Below are positions 34,976 through 42,436 of a stretch of 64,000 nt of DNA, one piece after another. The notes under the pieces are model-generated. The model did not search any database and had not been told where the DNA came from. It saw nothing but the letters and a program-made list of their open reading frames with translations. How positions within the stretch are numbered: position 1 is the first letter of the stretch; every line of letters begins with the position of its first letter. Source of the DNA: Brevibacterium renqingii (GTDB lineage Bacteria; Actinomycetota; Actinomycetes; Actinomycetales; Brevibacteriaceae). The stretch is from the NCBI RefSeq assembly GCF_017808105.1, contig NZ_JADBHF010000001.1, positions 248,001 to 312,000 of the forward strand. The letters run 5' to 3'. Made by a program: the position numbers and the translations under genes.

Positions 34976-35944
34976 TCAGCCTGCGAAGCGGTAGCCGAAT
35001 CCGCGAACGGTTTCGATCATGCTCGCCCCGATCTTCTTGCGCAGCCGCTGGATGTGGACATCGACGACACGGGAGTCGCCGGCCCATTCATAGCCCCAGA
35101 CGGTGAAGGCGATCTTCTCGCGGGAGTACACGTGTTCGGGCTGTTCGGTCAGCAGCAGGAGGACGCGCAGCTCGGTGGGGGTGAGGTGGACCTCCTCGCC
35201 GTCGATCTCCACGGTCAGGCGGCCGGTGTCGAGGACGAGCGAACCGAGGCGAGTGCGGAAGGGGCCGAGCCCATCGCCGCCTGCCACCGCACCGGACTGC
35301 ACCGACGGGGTGCCGGTCGGACGCGGAGGGACCCCGGAGTCACCGCTGATGGCGCCTTCGTCATCGGCCTCCTCGGGGCCGGTGGTGAACTTCCCACCCG
35401 CACCGAGGTACGTGTCATCGGACTCGAGCTGGGCGCGCAGACGGTCTCGCGTGTCCATCCCCGGGCTGGCTCCGAGCACCTCGGGGATGCCGTCGCCGGT
35501 GACCATGCCGCCGGGGCCGATGACGGTCTCGTGCTCATCGGCCGCCTCGGGGGCGGGGGAGTAGCCGAGCTTGTCCGTCCCGGTGGTGATGAAGCGACGG
35601 ACGACGGCGCGGATGCGCGCGTTGAGGACCTGCATATCGAAGGGCTTGGTGAGGTAGTCGTCGGCTCCGGCCTCGAGGGCCTGGACGATGTCGATGGCAT
35701 CGGAGCGGGCGGAGATGATGATGATCGGGATCGTCGACCGCTCACGCACGGCTCGGCAGATGGAGGCGCCGTTCATCGTCGGCAGCATGAGGTCGAGGAG
35801 GAGGACGTCGGCGCCGTGGGCGGAGACGAATTCGTACCCCTCACGGCCGTCGGCGAAGGCCGAGACCGTGTAATCGAAGCGTTCGAGCCCGATCTGGGTC
35901 GTTTCCCGGATGACCTCGTCATCCTCAACCAGAACAATATGCAT
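34976..35944 (-). CDS. OmpR-family response regulator with long linker, CseB-like
   Basis: Response regulator of 322 residues, about 90 longer than usual. The receiver (1-118) has the acidic pair in VEDDE, phosphoacceptor Asp51 (LLLDLMLP) and Lys100 (YLTKPF). Residues about 121-232 form a Gly/Pro/Asp-rich linker with no recognisable fold. The winged-helix DNA-binding domain then runs to the end, with LTPTELRVLLLL and SRVVDVHIQRLRKKIG. Its ATG overlaps the lipoprotein stop by 1 bp (TAATG). The long linker is open and in frame and shows no sign of a frameshift. Confidence 0.92.
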   Translation of the reverse strand: MHIVLVEDDEVIRETTQIGLERFDYTVSAFADGREGYEFVSAHGADVLLLDLMLPTMNGASICRAVRERSTIPIIIISARSDAIDIVQALEAGADDYLTKPFDMQVLNARIRAVVRRFITTGTDKLGYSPAPEAADEHETVIGPGGMVTGDGIPEVLGASPGMDTRDRLRAQLESDDTYLGAGGKFTTGPEEADDEGAISGDSGVPPRPTGTPSVQSGAVAGGDGLGPFRTRLGSLVLDTGRLTVEIDGEEVHLTPTELRVLLLLTEQPEHVYSREKIAFTVWGYEWAGDSRVVDVHIQRLRKKIGASMIETVRGFGYRFAG

Positions 35945-36699
35945 TACGTTTCTCCATTAAGCCGCGTGAAGCGTTGACCCGGTTCAAACCTACCGTCGTG
36001 CAGGCGGAAGACCTGCACCGACCACCCCGAAGGGCAACAGGCATCGTCGCCGTCGGCGAACATCGCCTCCTGCACCACCAGTGTCCCATTCTTGCCCGGA
36101 CTGAGCGTGAGCTGATTGCCGGTGGCGATGAGCTCGAGCCGGGGTTCGCCGTCGTGCTTGCTGATGACAGCGCCCGCGATGACCTCGTCCCTCTGCTTCG
36201 GATTCGCCACCGTCACGACCTGGAACTTCTTGTCGTCGCTGAGGAACGGAGTGGAGAACTTCAGGCACTTCTCACAGTCGGCGACGACCTTCGCCGACTC
36301 CGAGGCGCTGCCGGTGACCGCCACACCTGAGGACTTCTCGATGGTCCTGCGGATCTCATCGAGGGAGAACGGTTCGTTCGGCGGACCGGCGTCGGTGTTG
36401 TCAGGGGCGAAGAGGGAAGGGGAGGGATTGCCCTCGGGAGAGACCTTGAGGCCGCGGTCGGGCCCGCACGCGGTGGCCGTGAACGCCACGACGGCGATGA
36501 GCAGAAGGGCTGCGAAGGCGCGCAGACCGCTGCGGCCGGTGTTCGTGCGCCCGGGGGCGGTGCGAGGGGTGCTGGCGCAGCAATCGCGACCAGGCGGGAT
36601 GCGGGGGATGTCGGCGCAGCAATCGCGACCAGGCAGGGCCTGGCCGGTGCGAAATGGGCGCGACGCCTCCCCGGAGGCGTGTCGAGAGGGGATTGACAC
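35944..36699 (-). CDS. Lipoprotein at the head of a Cse-like operon
   Basis: Probable negative regulator or sensor lipoprotein of about 251 residues. A membrane helix followed by FTATACG gives a lipobox Cys near residue 80. The mature part has paired cysteines (DCEKCLKF and DACCPSG) and no family I can name. The GTG at 36699 is the best in-frame start. It gives a long basic N-terminus of about 60 residues with a 13-residue repeat (GRDCCADIP..., two copies) encoded by a 39-bp DNA repeat; the true start may differ. The position before regulator and kinase genes matches CseA. Confidence 0.7.
   Translation of the reverse strand: MSIPSRHASGEASRPFRTGQALPGRDCCADIPRIPPGRDCCASTPRTAPGRTNTGRSGLRAFAALLLIAVVAFTATACGPDRGLKVSPEGNPSPSLFAPDNTDAGPPNEPFSLDEIRRTIEKSSGVAVTGSASESAKVVADCEKCLKFSTPFLSDDKKFQVVTVANPKQRDEVIAGAVISKHDGEPRLELIATGNQLTLSPGKNGTLVVQEAMFADGDDACCPSGWSVQVFRLHDGRFEPGQRFTRLNGET
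36574..36634. repeat. 39-bp period direct repeat in the lipoprotein 5' end
   Basis: A 22-nt sequence beginning GGCGCAGCAATCGCGACC occurs identically at 36574-36595 and 36613-36634. The period of 39 bp keeps the reading frame. Confidence 0.85.
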
Positions 36700-36822
36700 A
36701 CACTCATTTTTGCCTGTTCCGGGCCTGTAGTCCACCTGATCGACCGCCGAGGCGAGTCGGATCCCACCCGCATGACCAGCGGTCGAGCGCCGTTCAGGCT
36801 TCTCAAGGCGGCTTGTGCCGAC

Positions 36823-36881
36823 CTCGCTCGAGGTGCGCATCCACTCCGCGCGAGATGTGCATCGACCTCGCGCGAGTCGCG
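36823..36881. promoter_or_regulatory. Three degenerate CTCGCGCGAG-type repeats upstream of the Cse-like operon
   Basis: CTCGCTCGAGGTGCGCATC (from 36823), CTCCGCGCGAGATGTGCATC (from 36844) and CTCGCGCGAGTCGC (from 36867) recur every 21-23 bp, 125-180 bp before the lipoprotein start. OmpR-type regulators bind such spaced direct repeats. The rest of 36700-37019 shows no gene. Confidence 0.4.
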
Positions 36882-37007
36882 GGGGCCGCTCGCGTCCCAG
36901 GGATCACTCCGGTGGGGACGGGGCGTCCTCCGCGGAGGGATGAAGGGGCATCGAGGGGGCGGCTGTGATCTCAGGCACGGAGGGGGCCGGCTCTCAGCTG
37001 GGGCCGG

Positions 37008-37013
37008 TAGACT
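37008..37013 (+). promoter_or_regulatory. -10 box TAGACT, leaderless start at 37020
   Basis: TAGACT ends 6 nt before the ATG at 37020, with no ribosome-binding site. Confidence 0.55.
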
Positions 37014-37019
37014 GGGGGC

Positions 37020-37301
37020 ATGTTGCCAACGAACACCCCGAAGAAGAAGTCCTCAGGCGGCAAGCCCACGAGCACCGTTTCGTACAAGGACGCGATCAAG
37101 GTCGGCGTCTTCTGCGGCATCGCGACCCTGATCCTCGCCCTCATCGTCACTCGTGCTTGGCAGGACGGCCGAGCCTTCGGCTACGCATTCATCTACGCCG
37201 GCGCAGCCTTCGTGGTGGTGGCCGGCTTCGCAAGCTACCTCAATTGGGTGATGCGCAAGGACACGCAGAACAAAGACCAGTCCTACCCCGTCCTCAAGTA
37301 A
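37020..37301 (+). CDS. Small two-helix membrane protein
   Basis: A 93-residue protein. A Lys/Ser/Thr-rich N-terminus (about 25 residues) leads to two membrane helices, VGVFCGIATLILALIVT and AFGYAFIYAGAAFVVVAGFASYL, joined by a short charged turn, then a polar tail. I do not recognise a named family. The leaderless TAGACT start and clean helix pattern make it a real gene. It converges with the copper ATPase gene, the gap being filled by a large hairpin. Both termini are probably cytoplasmic. Confidence 0.8.
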   Translation: MLPTNTPKKKSSGGKPTSTVSYKDAIKVGVFCGIATLILALIVTRAWQDGRAFGYAFIYAGAAFVVVAGFASYLNWVMRKDTQNKDQSYPVLK

Positions 37302-37373
37302 GCAGCCCGTGCTCAAGGAGCACGGCAGAGGCAGCGGCGCTCTAGCAGTGCTCTGAGCAGCGCTCTGCTGACG

Positions 37374-37436
37374 GATTTCGAGGGAAGGAAATGCAGGTTT
37401 CGATGCCGAAAGCCTGCATTTCCTTCCCTCGAAATC
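37374..37436. terminator. Very long perfect hairpin between convergent genes
   Basis: A perfect 24-bp stem (37374-37397 with 37413-37436) is capped by a further TTTCG/CGAAA pairing with one bulged base and an ATGC tetraloop. It fills the gap between the small membrane-protein gene and the copA stop. The length greatly exceeds a normal terminator. The rest of the 202-bp gap shows no gene. Confidence 0.7.
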
Positions 37437-37503
37437 TCTCCTGTAACGGACACCGGCCCGCCGGGAGACCGGCCGATCCGAGCGTCGGCCGGCCCAGCCT
37501 CTG

Positions 37504-39762
37504 CTACTCGAAGCGGAGCAGCCGGAGGCTGTTGAGGATGACGAAGACCGAGGAGAAGGCCATGGCGGCCCCCGCGATCATCGGATCCAGCAGACCGAAG
37601 GCCGCGATCGGAATCGCTGCCGTGTTGTAGGCGAAGGCCCAGAACAGGTTGCCCTTGATGAGGCTGAGGGTTCTGCGCGAGAGCCGAACGGCCTGGGGGA
37701 TCTGCCGCGGATCGGACTTGACCATGGTGATGTCCGAGGCGGCCATCGCGGCATCCGTGCCCGAACCCATTGCGATGCCGAGGTCGGCACCGGCCAGGGC
37801 CGCGGCGTCGTTGATCCCGTCGCCGACCATGGCCACGGCCCGACCCCGCTCCTGGAGCTCGGTGATCACCGAGACCTTGCCTTCGGGACGGACGTCAGCC
37901 CGGACCTCGGTGATTCCGAGAGTCTCGGCGACGACCTCGGCTGCTTGGGCGTTGTCCCCGGTCAGCAGCACGGTTTCGAGTCCGAGTGAGTGCAGCTCGG
38001 CGATCGCCTCGGCGGCGGAGGGCTTGGCCTCGTCGGCGACGAAGCTCAGACCCCGGAATCGGCCGTCGATCGCCAGGGCGACGATCGTGGCTCCGCGGGG
38101 AACGGACTCAGCGGAGACCTCGACCTCGATGCCGTGCTCGCGGAGCAGGTCCGGACGGCCGGCGAGCACCTCGGCGCCGTCGATCGTGGCCCGCAGGCCG
38201 CCGCCGGGGATGTTCTCGAAGTCCGTGACCTCCTGGGTCTCGGCCAGCGCGCCCGTCGGGGACCCGGCTGCCGCACCGACGACCTCGGGGGCGGCTTCGA
38301 CGAGGGCACGGGCGATCGGGTGCTCGCTGCGGGACTCCAGTCGTGCGAGGATCCCGAAGTCCGCGGCCGGCAGATCGGTTCCGACCAGACTCATCACTCC
38401 CGTGGTCAGGGTGCCGGTCTTGTCGAGCACGACCGTGTCGATCGACCGCGTCGACTCCAGGGCCTCGGGCCCGGAGACGAGGATGCCCAGCTGCGATCCG
38501 CGGCCGGACGACACTGCCAGCGCGGTCGGTGTGGCCAGTCCCAGCGCGCAGGGGCAGGCGATGATGAGGACGGTGAGGCCCGCGTGGAGGCCCATCGCCC
38601 AATCGCCGGTGGCGAAGCCCCAGACCAGCAGTGTGACCACAGCGATGCCGAAGACGATCGGCACGAACACCGCCGAGATCCGGTCGGCCAGGCGTGCTAC
38701 GGCGGGCTTGCCGGTCTGGGCGCGGCTGACGAGGTCGGCCATGGCCGCCAGCGTCGTATCCGAGCCCACCCGCGTGGCCCTGACCTCGAGCACTCCCGAG
38801 GTGTTGATGGTGGCGCCGGTGACGCTGTCGCCGGGAGCGACCTCGACCGGCACTGATTCTCCGGTGAGCATCGCCTCGTCGATCGCCGAGTGGCCGGTGA
38901 GCACCTCGCCGTCGGTGGCGATCTTCTCACCGGGGCGGACGAGGAAGACGTCGCCGACGGCGAGTTCGTCGATCGGCACCTGCACCTCGGTGCGCGAGCC
39001 GTGCGCCGGCGCACCGGAAGCAGCCGCTGTCGTGCCAGGGGCAGACGCAGCCTCTCCCGGCCCTTCCCGGAGCACGGTCGCGGACTTCGCGCCGAGGTCG
39101 AGCAGGGCCTTGAGCGCCGCGGTCGCCCGGGTCTTCGCGCGGTCCTCGGTGAGCTTGCCGATGAGCAGGAACACCGTGATCGCCGCGGCGGCCTCGAACC
39201 ACACGTGGTACTCGGCCGGGATCGTCCAGCCGTAGCCGTCGGCCACCGCTCGAGCGAGCGTGTAATAGGAGTATCCGCTGGCGACGATGATGCCGACGCT
39301 GACGAGGGTGTCCATGGTCGTCGACCCGCCTCGTGCGGCCTTGTACGCGGCCGAGTGGAACGGCCACGCGCCCCAGGTCACCACGGGCAGGGCGAGAAGC
39401 GCCACGACCCACTGCCAGCCGGCGAAGTGCCAGCCCATGACCATGGAGACCGCGACGCTCGGCACGGCGAGGATGAGCGAGCCGATGAAACGCGGCCGCA
39501 GATGCCTCGGATCGTAGTCGACGATCTCGGGGCCCGAGGAGCCCGTCGAGGACTCGCGCACCCTCGCCCCGTAGCCGGCCTTCTCGACGGCGGCGGTGAT
39601 GTCCGCATCGGTCAGATCCGAGTCGATGACGACGTGTGCGGTCTCGAGCGGAAGGTTGACCTCGGCGGACACCCCGTCGAGGCGGGTGAGCTTCTTCTCG
39701 ATCCGCGCCGAGCAGGACGCGCAGGTCATTCCCGTGATGTCGAGATCGACCTCGCGGGACAT
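37504..39762 (-). CDS. copA: Copper-exporting P1B-type ATPase
   Basis: Cu(I) efflux ATPase of the cytoplasmic membrane, 752 residues. An N-terminal metal-binding domain has GMTCASC (Cys14, Cys17). Eight membrane helices follow, with the copper-channel motif [13 protein letters not shown], the phosphorylation site [12 protein letters not shown], the TGES loop (LTGESVPVE) and the hinge [21 protein letters not shown] marks the P1B nucleotide-binding domain. A 30-residue Ala/Gly-rich insert lies in the actuator domain. The ATG at 39762 overlaps the copZ stop; a GTG one codon earlier is also possible. It ends the csoR-copZ-copA operon. Confidence 0.95.
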   Translation of the reverse strand: MSREVDLDITGMTCASCSARIEKKLTRLDGVSAEVNLPLETAHVVIDSDLTDADITAAVEKAGYGARVRESSTGSSGPEIVDYDPRHLRPRFIGSLILAVPSVAVSMVMGWHFAGWQWVVALLALPVVTWGAWPFHSAAYKAARGGSTTMDTLVSVGIIVASGYSYYTLARAVADGYGWTIPAEYHVWFEAAAAITVFLLIGKLTEDRAKTRATAALKALLDLGAKSATVLREGPGEAASAPGTTAAASGAPAHGSRTEVQVPIDELAVGDVFLVRPGEKIATDGEVLTGHSAIDEAMLTGESVPVEVAPGDSVTGATINTSGVLEVRATRVGSDTTLAAMADLVSRAQTGKPAVARLADRISAVFVPIVFGIAVVTLLVWGFATGDWAMGLHAGLTVLIIACPCALGLATPTALAVSSGRGSQLGILVSGPEALESTRSIDTVVLDKTGTLTTGVMSLVGTDLPAADFGILARLESRSEHPIARALVEAAPEVVGAAAGSPTGALAETQEVTDFENIPGGGLRATIDGAEVLAGRPDLLREHGIEVEVSAESVPRGATIVALAIDGRFRGLSFVADEAKPSAAEAIAELHSLGLETVLLTGDNAQAAEVVAETLGITEVRADVRPEGKVSVITELQERGRAVAMVGDGINDAAALAGADLGIAMGSGTDAAMAASDITMVKSDPRQIPQAVRLSRRTLSLIKGNLFWAFAYNTAAIPIAAFGLLDPMIAGAAMAFSSVFVILNSLRLLRFE

Positions 39763-39974
39763 CACTTCACCTCGTAGCCGGCCTCGTCGACGGCGGCGCG
39801 GATCGCCGCGGCATCGAGCTCAGCCTCCGAGGTGATCGTCACCGGGGAGTCGCCCCCGGCGTTGAGATCGACGGCGACGTCGCTCACGCCCGGCAGCGCG
39901 CCGAGCTCTTCCTTGACTGCGGCCTCGCAGTGTCCGCAGGTCATGCCCGTTACGGTGATGTTCGTGGTGGTCAT
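39762..39974 (-). CDS. copZ: Copper chaperone CopZ
   Basis: Cytoplasmic Cu(I) carrier of 70 residues that delivers metal to CopA and the CsoR sensor. The single heavy-metal-associated domain has the binding loop [11 protein letters not shown] with Cys13 and Cys16, and ends in [14 protein letters not shown], as usual for the ferredoxin-like fold. GGAGAA lies 7 nt before the ATG. The stop is overlapped by the copA start, so the two are made together. Confidence 0.94.
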   Translation of the reverse strand: MTTTNITVTGMTCGHCEAAVKEELGALPGVSDVAVDLNAGGDSPVTITSEAELDAAAIRAAVDEAGYEVK

Positions 39975-40059
39975 TGCATTCTCCGATCAGCTGTGTACTG
40001 TGTCCGACTGCCGATCCCAGGCGTCGTCCCTCCCCTTCCGGGCGGACGCGGCCCGGGGC

Positions 40060-40353
40060 TCAGCTCTTGATGAGTCGGGCGATGGCGGCTGATGCCTCCT
40101 CGATCTTCTTCCGCGCGGCCTCGTCGTCGCCGGATGAGGCGGCGTCGACCACGCAGTGAGCGATGTGCTCTTCGAGGAGGTTGATGGAGACCGCATGCAG
40201 CGCGGCTGTCGCGGCGGAGACCTGGGTGAGGATGTCGATGCAGTACTTGTCGTCATCGATCATCTTCCCGATGCCGCGGACCTGACCTTCGATCCGCTTC
40301 ATCCTCCGCGCGAGAGCGTCCTTCTGCGGGGTGTATCCATGATGCTCAGTCAT
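40060..40353 (-). CDS. csoR: Copper-sensing repressor CsoR
   Basis: Cu(I)-responsive repressor of 97 residues with the all-helical CsoR fold. The metal ligands are conserved in spacing and type: Cys38 (KYCIDIL), His63 and Cys67 (LEEHIAHC). The DNA-contacting basic region is LARRMKRIEGQVRGIGKM. A perfect dyad lies just upstream at 40365-40381 and TATGGT ends 6 nt before the ATG, so it is probably leaderless and autorepressed. When copper binds, the operon csoR-copZ-copA is released. The copZ start is 85 bp downstream. Confidence 0.95.
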   Translation of the reverse strand: MTEHHGYTPQKDALARRMKRIEGQVRGIGKMIDDDKYCIDILTQVSAATAALHAVSINLLEEHIAHCVVDAASSGDDEAARKKIEEASAAIARLIKS

Positions 40354-40359
40354 GAATAC

Positions 40360-40381
40360 ACCATATACCCCTACAGGGTAT
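40360..40381 (-). promoter_or_regulatory. CsoR operator overlapping the leaderless csoR promoter
   Basis: ATACCC-CTACA-GGGTAT (40365-40381) is a perfect 6-bp dyad and abuts TATGGT (40365-40360 on the minus strand), the likely -10 box 6 nt before the csoR ATG. Repressor binding here would block RNA polymerase. Confidence 0.65.
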
Positions 40382-40453
40382 CAGGCAATGTCTCCGCACC
40401 GAGGAGGATGTGCGTTTGCTCTCACCGCGGGTCCTGTTCCTCGTCCTGGCTCC

Positions 40454-40459
40454 TACAAT
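40454..40459 (+). promoter_or_regulatory. -10 box TACAAT, leaderless start at 40467
   Basis: TACAAT ends 7 nt before the ATG at 40467. Confidence 0.5.
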
Positions 40460-40466
40460 CGAGGGT

Positions 40467-42305
40467 ATGCGTGTTGCCAATCTGTTCCGTTTCCCGGTGA
40501 AGGGATTCCCCGCCGAGGAGCTCACCGAGGCGAGGGTGGTCAAGGACCGCGGAATCTGCGGCGACCGGGTCGCCGCGTTCACCAACGGCAGCCTCGATGT
40601 CCCCGACGATGCCTGGCATTCGTACTCGGCGTTCACCGTGCTCAAGAACGAAACCGAGCTGCAGAAGTGGCGCGTCGCCGTGTTCCCGACCGAAGCAGAC
40701 GGGCCCGAGGCCCCTCTCGATTCGCGGAACGGGGCGGCCCGCGGCGCCGAGCATGTGAGCGGAGCCGCGACGGTGACGCTGACGGACCCGGCGGGCGAAT
40801 CGACGACCTTCACCACGGATGACCGGGAGGAAAGGGCCGCCTCGGCGGAATTCCTCTCCGAGCGCATACCCCCTCAGGGTGAGTTCCCGCGAGCGCTGGC
40901 CGTTGCGGAGCAGGGGATGTTCGATTCGCAGAAGTCGGGGATCTCGCTGATCAACCCGGCCACGGTCGCCGCGATCGCCGACACCGAGGAGGGCCGGGCG
41001 GCACTCGGCGCCGACGCCGACGAGCTCGATCCCCTGCGCTTCCGCGGCAATGTCCTCGTCGACGGTCTCGAGCCCTTCGAGGAATTCGCGCTCATCGGCA
41101 CGGTCATCCGCCTCGGCGGGGTGCGGCTGGCGATCCGCTCAACGATCGAACGCTGCCCGGCGACCACGGTCAACCCCCGCACCACCGCGGTCGACGTCAA
41201 CGTCCCGCAGGTGCTCAACGCCGCCTGCGGACATCTGCACTGCGGAATCTACGGGCAGATCCTCGAGACCGGCGACATCGCCGTCGGCGACGAGATCGTC
41301 GTCGAGGGCGAGGCACCGCGCGAACTCGTCAAGACCGCACGCACCCCGCGCTTCATGACCGTGGTCGGTCGCCGTCAGATCTGCAACGACATCGTCGAGG
41401 TGGCGCTGCGTGACGATCTCGGATGGATCCGCGAATTCGACGAACCGGGCACGAATCTGCGCGTCCACCTCGATCTCGGCGCACCGTTCTGGCGCACCTA
41501 CACGATCACCGACGTCGACGACGACATCGTCCGCATCGCCGTGCGCACACAGGGCAGAGGCTCGCGCGCAGTCGCCGAACTCGAGGCCGACCAGCGCATC
41601 CTCACCTCCGGCCCACATGGGACCATGACCGCCTCCCGCGTCTTCGGCGGCACGACGGCTCTGATCACCGCCGGCATCGGCATCACCCCGAGTCTCGGGC
41701 TGCTGCGCTCCGACGGGCTCGAGGAGCTGCCCGACACCGAGAGGATCAAGCTCTTCCACGTCGACCGCGATCACCGCACCGCCTGCCTGTGGAACCGCCT
41801 GCAGGAGAGGGCAGGCGGCGGCCGGGTCCCCGTCGAGGCCCACCACCGGGACACCGCGACCGAGGGAAGGCCGAGCCACCGGGAGCTCGTCGACTGGGTG
41901 GCAGGCTGCGACAACGTCATGGTCTGCGGTCCCAGGGACTTCACGGCGGCCGTGCTCTCGGCCAGCGCCGAGGCAGGAGTCCCGGCCGTCCACCAGGAGA
42001 CCTTCGCCTCCCCGAACACGGGAATGAGCGAGATCATCGCCGGCTGTTCGGCCGCCGAGGTGACGCTGGAGAACTCCGGGACGAGCTTCGTCTGGGAACC
42101 GAAGGAGGGCACCCTGCTCGAGTCCCTCGAGGCCCGCGGATTCCGCTCCCCGAGCTCGTGCCGCGGCGGCTCCTGCGGAACCTGTGCGGTGTCCCTGGCC
42201 GCCGGATCCGTGCTCTACCCGATCGAACCGGCCGCACGGATCAGCGACGACGAAGTGCTCGTGTGCTCTGCGGTTCCCGCGGGACCGATCAGCCTGGACC
42301 TCTGA
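40467..42305 (+). CDS. MOSC / flavin reductase / [2Fe-2S] ferredoxin fusion protein
   Basis: Three-part redox protein of 612 residues. Residues about 1-280 are a YcbX-like MOSC unit (FRFPVKGFPAEEL, then ERCPATTVNPRT with the cofactor-ligand Cys, and HCGIYGQIL). Residues about 290-520 are a ferredoxin-reductase-type FAD/NAD unit with GIGITPSLGLL and MVCGPRDF. Residues about 525-612 form a plant-type ferredoxin with CRGGSCGTC and the fourth ligand in VLVCSAVP. The chain can pass electrons from NAD(P)H through FAD and the cluster to a molybdenum centre, probably reducing N-hydroxylated or other toxic compounds. It is read divergently from csoR. Confidence 0.9.
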   Translation: MRVANLFRFPVKGFPAEELTEARVVKDRGICGDRVAAFTNGSLDVPDDAWHSYSAFTVLKNETELQKWRVAVFPTEADGPEAPLDSRNGAARGAEHVSGAATVTLTDPAGESTTFTTDDREERAASAEFLSERIPPQGEFPRALAVAEQGMFDSQKSGISLINPATVAAIADTEEGRAALGADADELDPLRFRGNVLVDGLEPFEEFALIGTVIRLGGVRLAIRSTIERCPATTVNPRTTAVDVNVPQVLNAACGHLHCGIYGQILETGDIAVGDEIVVEGEAPRELVKTARTPRFMTVVGRRQICNDIVEVALRDDLGWIREFDEPGTNLRVHLDLGAPFWRTYTITDVDDDIVRIAVRTQGRGSRAVAELEADQRILTSGPHGTMTASRVFGGTTALITAGIGITPSLGLLRSDGLEELPDTERIKLFHVDRDHRTACLWNRLQERAGGGRVPVEAHHRDTATEGRPSHRELVDWVAGCDNVMVCGPRDFTAAVLSASAEAGVPAVHQETFASPNTGMSEIIAGCSAAEVTLENSGTSFVWEPKEGTLLESLEARGFRSPSSCRGGSCGTCAVSLAAGSVLYPIEPAARISDDEVLVCSAVPAGPISLDL

Positions 42306-42324
42306 AGCCTGCGGGGCAGATCAT

Positions 42325-42352
42325 CCTGGGCCCTGAAGCCTGCGGGCCCAGG
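42325..42352 (+). terminator. Hairpin after the MOSC fusion gene
   Basis: CCTGGGCCC (42325-42333) pairs with GGGCCCAGG (42344-42352) around a 10-nt loop, 20 bp past the stop. Confidence 0.65.
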
Positions 42353-42423
42353 TCCTGTCCTGTCTCCGACCGCGGCCCGGAGCCTAGCGGATTCGTCCCG
42401 GCTGGCGGGTGATTCGCAGGTGG

Positions 42424-42429
42424 CACAAT
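42424..42429 (+). promoter_or_regulatory. -10-like CACAAT before the CitA-type kinase gene
   Basis: CACAAT ends 7 nt before the ATG at 42437, which favours that start over the ATG at 42428 that overlaps the box. Confidence 0.45.
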
Positions 42430-42436
42430 GGTTTCC

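Noticed and set aside
36654..36968. Open frames across the region upstream of the Cse-like lipoprotein gene
   Set aside because: They span repeats and the promoter region, have no starts with ribosome-binding sites and no family features.
40866..40882. Second CsoR-operator-like sequence inside the MOSC fusion gene
   Set aside because: It differs from the perfect dyad at four of seventeen positions, is no longer symmetrical at its ends and lies inside coding sequence.
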